A stretch of 64,000 nucleotides of DNA from NCBI RefSeq assembly GCF_000430995.1, contig NZ_HF952018.1, positions 806,386-870,385 on the forward strand, read 5' to 3'. The DNA comes from Thermobrachium celere DSM 8682. GTDB taxonomy: Bacteria; Bacillota; Clostridia; Clostridiales; Caloramatoraceae. Shown here in pieces: positions 38,707 to 46,065 of the stretch. The first letter of the stretch is position 1; each line of letters starts with the position of its first letter. Under the pieces are notes generated by a model that searched no databases, was not told where the DNA came from, and worked only from the letters and a program-made list of their open reading frames with translations. A program made the position numbers and the translations under genes.

Positions 38707-38835
38707 TCGCAAAACAAAAAAATATAATTAATGATGTAAGAATGAGAAGTAATAAGTAAAATAAAGAAAAATAAAGCAAAATAGAAATAATCAAAGATAA
38801 TTGCCCAGGAAATAAGATTAAAGGAGTTGATAAGA

Positions 38836-40176
38836 TTGAAATATAAAGTAGGTTTAATTTCATTAGGTTGTGATAAAAACAGAATTGATGCTGAGGTTAT
38901 GCTATCAGAATTAAAAAAGAATGGATTTGAAATTGTAAATGACGAAACAAAGGCAGATATAATCATAGTAAACACCTGTGGATTTATTGAATCAGCAAAG
39001 AGAGAATCAATAGAAACTATACTTGAAATGGCACAAAATAAAATAGAAGGTTCATGTAAAGCTATAATTGCTACTGGTTGTATGGCAGAAAGATATAAAC
39101 AGGAGTTAATAGAGGAAATGCCTGAGCTTGATGCAGTTGTTGGAACAGGCAATTATACTAATATTGTAGAAATTGTTAATAATATTTTAAATGGAAATAA
39201 TAAGATTGTAAAAGTAGGAAATATAAATTATAATTTAGAATATAAAGAAAGAGTTTTAACAACACCAAGACATTATGCTTATATTAAAATAGCTGAAGGA
39301 TGTAACAATAATTGTAGCTATTGTATTATCCCACAGCTAAGAGGTAGGTTCCGAAGCAGAAAGATGGAGGATATCATTAAAGAGGCCAATCAACTTGCAA
39401 AACAAGGTGTTAAAGAATTAATTTTAGTTGCACAGGATACAACTATGTATGGTATAGATATATATGGGAAGAAGATGCTATGCAAGTTGTTAACTGAACT
39501 TGAAACCATAGAAGGTATAGAGTGGATTAGGATAATGTATTCTTATCCAGAAGAAATTGATGATGAATTGATTGATACGATAAAAAATAGTAAAAAAATT
39601 TGTAACTATTTTGATATTCCAATACAACATATAAGCAATAATATATTAAAATTGATGAATAGAAGAACAACTAAAGAAAGAATCATTGATGTTATTACTA
39701 AAATAAGAACAAAAATTAACAATGCAGTTATAAGAACATCATTAATAGTAGGCTTTCCTGGCGAACAGGAAGAGGATTTTAATGAATTAGTTGAGTTTAT
39801 AAAAAATTATAAATTAGATAGAGTTGGAGTTTTTGAATATTCACAGGAAGAAGGTACAAGAGCAGCACTGATGGAAAACCAAATACCAGAGTATATAAAA
39901 GTAAAAAGAAAAGATAGGTTGATGAAAATACAAAGAAAAATTTCATTAGAAAAAAATAAAAGTTTAATAGGAAGTGTATTAGAGGTAATAATTGATGGTA
40001 TAACAAGTGATGGAGTTTATTATGGTAGAACATATGGAGATGCACCAGAAATTGATCAAATTGTATATATAAATACAAAAAATAAATATAATAATGGTGA
40101 TATTATTAAAATTAAAATTGTTAATGCGTTTGAATATGATTTAATAGGAGATGATTTAAATGAATTTGGCAAATAA
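38836..40176 (+). CDS. rimO: Ribosomal protein S12 methylthiotransferase RimO
   Basis: This 446-residue radical SAM enzyme methylthiolates an Asp of ribosomal protein S12. N-terminal UPF0004 domain cysteines: SLGCDKN, NTCGFIESAK and ATGCMAERY. The radical SAM cluster motif is CNNNCSYCIIPQLRG. A C-terminal TRAM domain follows. The start is a TTG at 38836, because AAGGAG at 38821-38826 is 9 bases away and the protein then begins MKYKVGLISLGC. Another TTG at 38827 is too close to that site. It overlaps pgsA by 17 bases. Confidence 0.94.
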   Translation: MKYKVGLISLGCDKNRIDAEVMLSELKKNGFEIVNDETKADIIIVNTCGFIESAKRESIETILEMAQNKIEGSCKAIIATGCMAERYKQELIEEMPELDAVVGTGNYTNIVEIVNNILNGNNKIVKVGNINYNLEYKERVLTTPRHYAYIKIAEGCNNNCSYCIIPQLRGRFRSRKMEDIIKEANQLAKQGVKELILVAQDTTMYGIDIYGKKMLCKLLTELETIEGIEWIRIMYSYPEEIDDELIDTIKNSKKICNYFDIPIQHISNNILKLMNRRTTKERIIDVITKIRTKINNAVIRTSLIVGFPGEQEEDFNELVEFIKNYKLDRVGVFEYSQEEGTRAALMENQIPEYIKVKRKDRLMKIQRKISLEKNKSLIGSVLEVIIDGITSDGVYYGRTYGDAPEIDQIVYINTKNKYNNGDIIKIKIVNAFEYDLIGDDLNEFGK

Positions 40177-40678
40177 AATTACAATTACGAGAATTTTCTT
40201 AGTTCCTGTATTTTTGTTTTTTCTATTAGTCAAAATGCCATATGGTAATTTAACAGCTACATCTATATTTATTATTGCAGCATTAACGGATACTTTAGAT
40301 GGATATATTGCTCGTAGCAGAAATCAGATTACAAAATTCGGAAAATTCTTAGACCCGTTAGCTGACAAATTGATCGTGACTGCAGCCTTAGTTGCTCTTG
40401 TTGAACTAAAGAAAATACCATCATGGCTTGTAATTATTATATTGGCTCGTGAATTTGCAATAACAGGCTTAAGAGCAGTTGCAGCATCTGAAGGAAATGT
40501 AATTGCAGCTAGCAATTGGGGTAAATTAAAAACGATAACTCAAATAATAGCAATAATAGCAGCATTAATTGAAATGAAATTTAACATATATTTAATGTAT
40601 ATAGCTACTATAATAACAATTATATCTGGTATTGATTATATTTATAAGAATAGAAAATTTATAAACTCAAAAGATTGA
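40160..40678 (+). CDS. pgsA: CDP-diacylglycerol-glycerol-3-phosphate 3-phosphatidyltransferase
   Basis: This 172-residue membrane enzyme makes phosphatidylglycerol phosphate from the CDP-diacylglycerol produced by CdsA (12.1 kb). The CDP-alcohol phosphotransferase motif D-G-x2-A-R-x8-G-x3-D-x3-D is intact in LDGYIARSRN and TKFGKFLDPLADKL. Four to five hydrophobic helices. The ATG has AGGAGATG upstream, inside rimO. In B. subtilis cinA separates pgsA from recA; it is absent here. Confidence 0.95.
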   Translation: MNLANKITITRIFLVPVFLFFLLVKMPYGNLTATSIFIIAALTDTLDGYIARSRNQITKFGKFLDPLADKLIVTAALVALVELKKIPSWLVIIILAREFAITGLRAVAASEGNVIAASNWGKLKTITQIIAIIAALIEMKFNIYLMYIATIITIISGIDYIYKNRKFINSKD

Positions 40679-40712
40679 AATAGGACAAACGATTTGTTTG
40701 TCCTATTTATAT
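40678..40712 (+). terminator. Rho-independent terminator of rimO-pgsA
   Basis: AAATAGGACAAAC pairs with GTTTGTCCTATTT (13 bp) around GATTT. The left arm begins at the pgsA stop codon. Confidence 0.82.
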
Positions 40713-40752
40713 TATTCTCAAAATATTACTAAAATGATATTATCAAAAATGA

Positions 40753-40790
40753 TAAAGGTCAACAATAATAAATATTATTGTTGACCTTTA
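40753..40790. repeat. Perfect 17-bp inverted repeat overlapping the recA promoter
   Basis: Arms at 40753-40769 and 40774-40790 (AAAGGTCAACAATAAT with ATTATTGTTGACCTTT at the core) flank a 4-base loop AAAT. The right arm contains the predicted recA -35 element TTGACC. No T-run follows. It could be a second terminator for readthrough from pgsA or an operator. Confidence 0.75.
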
Positions 40791-40809
40791 TAAAATTTTA
40801 TTATATAAT
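40781..40809 (+). promoter_or_regulatory. recA promoter
   Basis: TTGACC (40781-40786) and TATAAT (40804-40809) with an exact 17-base spacer. The LexA box begins 2 bases after the -10, so repressor would cover the transcription start. Confidence 0.82.
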
Positions 40810-40810
40810 A

Positions 40811-40824
40811 AGAACAGATGTTCG
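40811..40824. promoter_or_regulatory. LexA (SOS) box of recA
   Basis: AGAACAGATGTTCG contains GAAC-N4-GTTC, the core of the Gram-positive LexA operator (CGAACNNNNGTTCG), with a single deviation in the outer positions. Confidence 0.85.
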
Positions 40825-40842
40825 GGGAAAGGAAGGATTAAA

Positions 40843-41871
40843 ATGAACGAAAAACAAAAAGCACTAGAATTAGCATTAAGTCAAATAGAAAAACAGTTTG
40901 GTAAAGGTTCAATCATGAAGTTAGGCGAAAATTCTAAATTGAATGTTGAAGCAATATCAACAGGTTCATTAGATTTAGATATAGCATTAGGTATAGGAGG
41001 AGTACCTAGAGGTAGAATAGTTGAAATTTATGGACCTGAGTCTTCAGGTAAGACTACTGTTGCTTTGCATATAATAGCAGAAGCTCAAAAAAATGGGGGT
41101 ACAGCTGCCTTCATAGATGCAGAACATGCACTTGATCCTACATATGCTGCAAAACTAGGTGTAGATGTATCAAATTTAGTTGTATCACAACCAGATACAG
41201 GAGAACAAGCATTAGAAATTGCTGAAGCATTAGTTAGGTCTGGTGCAATTGATGTCATTGTTGTAGATTCAGTCGCTGCACTTGTTCCTAAAGCAGAGAT
41301 TGAAGGTGAAATGGGAGATGCTTTTGTAGGATTACAAGCAAGATTAATGTCACAGGCTTTAAGAAAATTAGCAGGTGCTATAAATAAATCTAAATGTGTG
41401 GCTGTATTTATTAACCAGTTAAGAGAAAAAGTTGGTGTTATGTTTGGTAGTCCTGAAACAACTCCAGGTGGTAGAGCACTTAAATTCTATGCTTCAGTTA
41501 GATTAGATGTAAGAAAGGTTGATTCAATAAAGCAAGGTGAAGATGTTATAGGAAGCAGAACAAGGGTAAAAGTAGTAAAGAATAAAGTTGCTCCACCTTT
41601 TAAACAGGCAGAATTCGATATAATGTATGGCGAAGGAATTTCAAGAGAAGGTAATATACTAGATGTTGCAGTAAATAATAACATTGTTCAAAAGAGTGGT
41701 GCGTGGTTTTCATATAAGGATATAAAATTAGGACAAGGTAGAGAAAATGCTAAAAGTTATTTAAAAGAAAATCCTAATTTAGCATTAGAAATAGAGAATG
41801 CAATAAGACAAAAATATAATTTACCTTTAAATTTACCAGCAAGTTCACAGGATAATAAAAAAGAAGAATAA
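40843..41871 (+). CDS. recA: Recombinase RecA
   Basis: This 342-residue protein forms filaments on single-stranded DNA for strand exchange and stimulates LexA self-cleavage. Walker [10 protein letters not shown] is near residues 65-73. Walker [11 protein letters not shown], the L2 region [19 protein letters not shown] and the C-terminal KYNLPLN are standard. AAAGGAAGG precedes the ATG. LexA-controlled; terminated separately from the recX cluster, though readthrough is plausible. Confidence 0.99.
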   Translation: MNEKQKALELALSQIEKQFGKGSIMKLGENSKLNVEAISTGSLDLDIALGIGGVPRGRIVEIYGPESSGKTTVALHIIAEAQKNGGTAAFIDAEHALDPTYAAKLGVDVSNLVVSQPDTGEQALEIAEALVRSGAIDVIVVDSVAALVPKAEIEGEMGDAFVGLQARLMSQALRKLAGAINKSKCVAVFINQLREKVGVMFGSPETTPGGRALKFYASVRLDVRKVDSIKQGEDVIGSRTRVKVVKNKVAPPFKQAEFDIMYGEGISREGNILDVAVNNNIVQKSGAWFSYKDIKLGQGRENAKSYLKENPNLALEIENAIRQKYNLPLNLPASSQDNKKEE

Positions 41872-41878
41872 ATGAATT

Positions 41879-41909
41879 AAATAAACATCCCAGATGGGAT
41901 GTTTATTTT
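41879..41909 (+). terminator. Terminator between recA and recX
   Basis: AAATAAACATCCC pairs with GGGATGTTTATTT (13 bp) around a 4-base loop; TTCAATTTTT follows. Any recX-cluster expression from the recA promoter would need readthrough. Confidence 0.82.
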
Positions 41910-41929
41910 CAATTTTTAGAGGTGATTAG

Positions 41930-42553
41930 ATGAAAATTACATATATAGAGAAACAAAAAAATAACAGTAATAGATATAATATTTTTGTAGATGGTAACTA
42001 TTGTTTTTCAGCAGAATTAGAGGATATTATAAAATATCAAATTGATATAGATAGAATATTTTCTAAGGAAGAGTTAGAGAAAATAATTGAGAAATGTGAA
42101 ATAAGTAAAGGTTTTAAATATGGATTAAATCTTTTAAGTAATAAAGATTATACAAAAAGTGAAATGTTTGATAAATTAAAAGAGAAGGGATATAGTGATA
42201 ATAGTATAGAAGTTATATTAGATAAATTATGTGAATATGGATTTGTGGATGATATGAAATATGCAGAAAAATTTGCGTACAGAAAAGTAAAATTAAATAA
42301 AATAGGAAAAAAAAGAATTATAAACGATTTAAAAAATAAAGGTATTGAAGCTGAAATATTAGATAAGATACAATTTGATGAAGAAGAAATTTTAAACAAT
42401 GCATATGCTTTACTTATCAAAAAGTTAAAAGGAAATAAAAAAGATAAAGAAAGTCTTCAGAAAGCGATAAGATATTTATATAATAAAGGGTATACTTTTG
42501 AAGAAATAAAAAAGGCTGTATTTAAAATAAATAATGAAATAGATTGGGAGTAG
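41930..42553 (+). CDS. recX: RecA regulator RecX
   Basis: This 207-residue helical-repeat protein modulates RecA filaments. It has the three-helix repeats typical of RecX: LLSNKDYTKSEMFDKLKEKG, CEYGFVDDMKYAEKFAYRKV and IKKLKGN-type motifs. AGAGGTGA precedes the ATG. The next gene starts 5 bases after its stop, so it heads a tight five-gene unit (recX, phosphoesterase, split SbcC). Confidence 0.9.
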   Translation: MKITYIEKQKNNSNRYNIFVDGNYCFSAELEDIIKYQIDIDRIFSKEELEKIIEKCEISKGFKYGLNLLSNKDYTKSEMFDKLKEKGYSDNSIEVILDKLCEYGFVDDMKYAEKFAYRKVKLNKIGKKRIINDLKNKGIEAEILDKIQFDEEEILNNAYALLIKKLKGNKKDKESLQKAIRYLYNKGYTFEEIKKAVFKINNEIDWE

Positions 42554-42558
42554 GTATT

Positions 42559-43548
42559 ATGAAGGTTTTATTTTTTACAGATACACATATAAGAGGAACA
42601 AATCCTAGATCGCGACTAGATGTATTTCAGGATACCTTATATAATAAATTAAATGAAATACTTAACTTTATAAAAGAAAATAAAGTCAATTATGTTATAT
42701 TTGGAGGAGACTTATTAGATAGGCCAGATGTATCGTTATCGGTTATGCAAAGGTTTATCTATCTATTAAATCAATTTCCAAAGCCTATATATATGGTTTT
42801 AGGTAATCATGATATTTATGGACAGAATCCCAATACTGTAAACAGAACAATTATTGGTATTTTAGAAACATTAGGTATAGTTCATATATTAGATAATAAT
42901 CATGTAATTTTAGAAGATGAAGAAATGAAAATTAAAGTAACAGGTGCCAACTATTATTATGATATTGATGTTGATATAAATAAGGAGAAATATATATCCA
43001 AAAACAAAGATGGATGTGATTATTTAATTCATGTTGTACATGGTATGTTAATGGAAAAATCGTTTATTAAGGAGGTACCTCATACTTTAATTGATGACAT
43101 TTTTAGTATGACTGAGGCAGATATTACATTATGTGGACATTATCATACTGGTTATGGAGCTTTAAAAATTAACGATAAATATTTTGTAAATCCTGGAGCG
43201 CTTGTTAGAATTAATAATAGTCTTTCGGAAATAAAAAGAAGTCCTTCTTTTGCTGTTATTAATTTAGAAAAAAATAATATAGAGATAAGTATTGAAAAAT
43301 TAAAGACAGCTCCAGAGGGAGAATTAGTTATAGATAGAAGTTTTGTCAAAGAACAGGCACAAAGAGAAGTAATATTAAATAAAATAATTCAATCGGTAAA
43401 TAGTTACGGAGAATTCGAGATGTTAAGTATAAATCAAATTGTAGAAGAAATAGCAAGAAAAGAAGCAATACCTGATGAAATAAAAAAAGAGGCACTTGAT
43501 AGGTTATCGAGAGCACACTTACTTTTATCAAATGAGGTGGTAGATTGA
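42559..43548 (+). CDS. SbcD/Mre11-like metallophosphoesterase
   Basis: This 329-residue calcineurin-like phosphoesterase has the complete metal set: FTDTHIRG (Asp8, His10), GGDLLDRP (Asp51), GNHD (83-85 region) and GHYHTGYG. A C-terminal region after about 215 has helices rich in charged residues where Mre11 binds Rad50. RGTNPRSR after the first motif recalls SbcD-like proteins of phages (from memory, not searched). The ATG at 42559 is favoured by GGGAGTAGG upstream; the in-frame TTG at 42544 lies inside recX. Its TGA overlaps the next gene's TTG start. Predicted nuclease partner of the downstream ATPase halves. Confidence 0.85.
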   Translation: MKVLFFTDTHIRGTNPRSRLDVFQDTLYNKLNEILNFIKENKVNYVIFGGDLLDRPDVSLSVMQRFIYLLNQFPKPIYMVLGNHDIYGQNPNTVNRTIIGILETLGIVHILDNNHVILEDEEMKIKVTGANYYYDIDVDINKEKYISKNKDGCDYLIHVVHGMLMEKSFIKEVPHTLIDDIFSMTEADITLCGHYHTGYGALKINDKYFVNPGALVRINNSLSEIKRSPSFAVINLEKNNIEISIEKLKTAPEGELVIDRSFVKEQAQREVILNKIIQSVNSYGEFEMLSINQIVEEIARKEAIPDEIKKEALDRLSRAHLLLSNEVVD

Positions 43549-44975
43549 TATATATAAAATCAATTGAAATAGAAAATTTTCAATCCCATGAGTTTACTAA
43601 AATTGATTTTAGTAGTAATTTGAATGTTATTGTAGGACCATCGGACAATGGCAAATCAGCTATAATAAGAGCTTTAAAATGGGTATTGTTTAATGAACCC
43701 AAAGGAACAGAATTTATTCGTTTTGGGGCTTCTTATTGCAGAGTTTCAATTGTTTTGTCTAATGGTATAAAAATAATTAGGGAAAGGACAAAATCTAAAA
43801 ATCTTTATAAATTAATAGAAGGCGAAAATGAGACAATATATGAGGGTTTTGGAAATGATATACCTTTAGAAATACTTGAAGCACATAAAATAAAGAAAAT
43901 ACAAATAGATAAAGATACTAATATTTGTTTAAATATCTCTGAGCAATTGGAAGGACCTTTTTTGTTAAGCCAGCCAAATTCATATAAGTCAAAAGCTATA
44001 GGAAGGATTGTTGGACTTCACATAATTGATGAGGCAATAAAGGAGATCAATAGAGAAATTAGCTCAATACAGTTTGAAAAAAGAAATTTAAAAGATGACT
44101 TAGATAAACTAGATAAACAAATAAAAGATTTAGAATATATTTATGATCTAGAAGATTTAATATTAAAAAAAGAAACATTAATTAAAAAAATTCAAGATAA
44201 GCTTGATTTGTTAGACAAACTAAAATATTATAAAGAACTAATAAATCAAATTGATCGAGAAATTGATTATGAAGAGAGTTTGGTTAGTGAATTAAGAAAA
44301 ATAGAGAAAATAGACTTGGAATTATTAGAAGTAAAAGTTTATAATTATACTAATTCTACAAAGCTTTTAAAAAATATGAAATTATTAGCAAAAGAAATTA
44401 AGAATCAAAAAGATATATTAAACAATACAAGTAATTTAGAACATATAGAAATAAAGCTTAAGATCCTTGAAAATTATTTAAAAAAGTATATAGACATCAT
44501 AGATTATTATAAAAAATATAAGCTAATTGAAAATGAAATAGAGAATAATAGAATAATAGAAATTGAAACTAAAAATGTACAAGAAATAAATAATATATTG
44601 GTTAGATTAGAAAAAGTAATAAGCAAATATAGTGCATTAAGTGATAAATATCAACAATTAAATCTATGTATTAATTCAATAAATAAAGGTAATGAATATA
44701 TGAAAAAATTCCGTTATCAAGAAGAATGCCAGAATAAAATAGTTAATATAGAAAAACTCTATAATGTATTAATTAATATTATTACACTTAAAAAAGATTT
44801 TGATATGATAGAAAAGGAATTTAAAGCTGTAGAACAGAATTACAAAGATTGTTCTCAAAACATATATAATCTAACAGAAGAATATAAGAATATTTTAAAA
44901 AATATTTCTGTGTGTCCTTTGTGTGGAAGTGATATTGATGAATTAAAAATAGATAAGATACTAGAATCAATTTAA
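43545..44975 (+). CDS. SbcC/Rad50-like ATPase, N-terminal half ending in a zinc-hook-like motif
   Basis: This 476-residue protein starts IKSIEIENFQSHEFTKIDFS, the classic SbcC/RecF N-lobe. Walker A GPSDNGKSA is at residues 31-38, and a Q-loop LLSQP lies near 142. Residues about 165-450 are charged, heptad-like helical sequence. The protein ends with CPLCG at 457-461, matching the Rad50/SbcC CxxC zinc hook, only 16 residues from the C-terminus. It has no signature motif, Walker B or H-loop; these are in the separate protein at 45251-45907. The TTG start has GAGGTGG upstream and overlaps the previous stop (TTGA). Confidence 0.85.
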   Translation: MIYIKSIEIENFQSHEFTKIDFSSNLNVIVGPSDNGKSAIIRALKWVLFNEPKGTEFIRFGASYCRVSIVLSNGIKIIRERTKSKNLYKLIEGENETIYEGFGNDIPLEILEAHKIKKIQIDKDTNICLNISEQLEGPFLLSQPNSYKSKAIGRIVGLHIIDEAIKEINREISSIQFEKRNLKDDLDKLDKQIKDLEYIYDLEDLILKKETLIKKIQDKLDLLDKLKYYKELINQIDREIDYEESLVSELRKIEKIDLELLEVKVYNYTNSTKLLKNMKLLAKEIKNQKDILNNTSNLEHIEIKLKILENYLKKYIDIIDYYKKYKLIENEIENNRIIEIETKNVQEINNILVRLEKVISKYSALSDKYQQLNLCINSINKGNEYMKKFRYQEECQNKIVNIEKLYNVLINIITLKKDFDMIEKEFKAVEQNYKDCSQNIYNLTEEYKNILKNISVCPLCGSDIDELKIDKILESI

Positions 44976-44998
44976 TTATAGTGAGGAGGAATATAAAA

Positions 44999-45238
44999 AT
45001 GATAAACTATGAAGATAAATTAAATGAGCTAAAGAAAAAATTAGAATATGCTAAAAATAAAAGAATTAAAGCAGAAACAAGATTGGAACAATTGCAATTA
45101 CAAAAAAACGAAATTATGAACGAAATAAAAAAGTTAGGTTTTGAACCTGATAACTTAGAAAATGAAATTAAAAGCTTAGAAGATGAAATTGTAAAACTTA
45201 TAAATGAAGCAGAATCCTTAATGCCAAGGGATATATAA
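44999..45238 (+). CDS. Small charged coiled-coil protein between the SbcC halves (79 aa)
   Basis: The protein is not recognised as a named family. It begins MINYEDKLNELKKKLEYAKN and is almost entirely predicted helix with heptad spacing, ending ESLMPRDI. GAGGAGGA at 44983-44990 places the start at the ATG at 44999. An in-frame GTG at 44981 is just upstream of that site. It lies 23 bases after the N-half gene and 12 before the C-half gene, so it may pair with their coiled coils (inference). There is no Cys and no membrane segment. Confidence 0.8.
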   Translation: MINYEDKLNELKKKLEYAKNKRIKAETRLEQLQLQKNEIMNEIKKLGFEPDNLENEIKSLEDEIVKLINEAESLMPRDI

Positions 45239-45250
45239 TAAGGTGATTTT

Positions 45251-45907
45251 ATGTGGAGAGAAAAAATACAGAACTTAAATAAAAGTTTAAATCAAGAGAA
45301 AGAAATTTATTATCAACTCAAAGGTAAATTAGATACATTAAATAATGAAAAAATAAAATTAAATGAAAAGATGGAAATTTTAGATAAAAAAGAATTGACG
45401 TTATTAGAAACTAGAAGGTTGTTACAGAGTGTATCTGAATATGCAAGAAATCAATCAAAGCAACAAATAGAATATATAGTAACCAATTGCTTACAATATA
45501 TATTTAACTCTAATATTGAATTTAAAATAGAGTTAAATGAAAAAGCAAATCGTAATGAAGCTGATTTTTATGTTATTACTCCTCTTGATAATGGACAAAA
45601 TGTGGTAACAAGACCAGAGGTTTCAAGAGGAGGGGGAGTTGTTGATATTGTATCCTTAGCGTTAAGAATTGCCCTTTTAGAAGCTCATAATCCAAAGATT
45701 AATGGTCCTTTGATCTTAGATGAACCTGCTAAACATGTAAGTGATGATTTTATAATAAATGTTGCAGAGTTTTTGAAACAGGTATCTAATATGTTTAAAA
45801 GACAGATAATTATGGTTACACATAATACCCATTTACTTGAATCAGCTGATAAAAAGTATAAGGTTGAATTGATTGACAATGTAAGTACTGTTACCCCTCT
45901 AACTTGA
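45251..45907 (+). CDS. SbcC/Rad50-like ATPase, C-terminal half
   Basis: This 218-residue protein supplies the ABC-ATPase parts missing from 43545-44975. The signature-like EVSRGGGVVDIVSLALRI is at about 123-140. Walker B PLILDEP is at 153-159 and the H-loop VTHNTH at 189-194. The first ~70 residues are helical and charged (only about 60 residues of coil). AAGGTGA precedes the ATG. With the N-half it would make one SbcC-type ATPase head. It is the last gene before the rny promoter, whose TTGACA overlaps its stop codon. Confidence 0.85.
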   Translation: MWREKIQNLNKSLNQEKEIYYQLKGKLDTLNNEKIKLNEKMEILDKKELTLLETRRLLQSVSEYARNQSKQQIEYIVTNCLQYIFNSNIEFKIELNEKANRNEADFYVITPLDNGQNVVTRPEVSRGGGVVDIVSLALRIALLEAHNPKINGPLILDEPAKHVSDDFIINVAEFLKQVSNMFKRQIIMVTHNTHLLESADKKYKVELIDNVSTVTPLT

Positions 45908-45932
45908 CATAAAATTAAAACTATAATAAAAT
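45904..45932 (+). promoter_or_regulatory. Predicted promoter for rny
   Basis: TTGACA (45904-45909) and TAAAAT (45927-45932) with a 17-base spacer. The -35 overlaps the stop codon of the preceding gene. It implies a leader of about 125 nt. Confidence 0.55.
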
Positions 45933-45936
45933 AAAG

Positions 45937-45998
45937 ACAAATAATGGTTTCAATTTGCTTTGTTTCTTGCTTCTATTTGTTAGAGTCTCTAAATTGAA
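45937..45998 (+). repeat. Interleaved complementary segments in the rny leader
   Basis: ACAAATA (45937-45943) can pair with TATTTGT (45974-45980), and TTCAATTT (45949-45956) with AAATTGAA (45991-45998). The order A-B-A'-B' would form a pseudoknot or two mutually exclusive folds. The helices are short and AT-rich. Confidence 0.3.
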
Positions 45999-46065
45999 TT
46001 TTACTTAAAAAATAACAAATATATGATAAATTAAGTTTAATTTTTTTGACGTTTTGAGGGAGGTG

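Noticed and set aside
40753-40790. The inverted repeat before recA as a second LexA site
   Set aside because: It lacks the GAAC-N4-GTTC core; its centre is AT-rich and its arms are far longer than a LexA operator.
42559-45907. The split SbcC as one gene broken by frameshifts or sequencing error
   Set aside because: Each piece ends in a proper stop, has its own ribosome-binding site and start, and an extra complete ORF lies between the halves. One or two indels would not create this. Only a comparison with relatives could fully exclude it.
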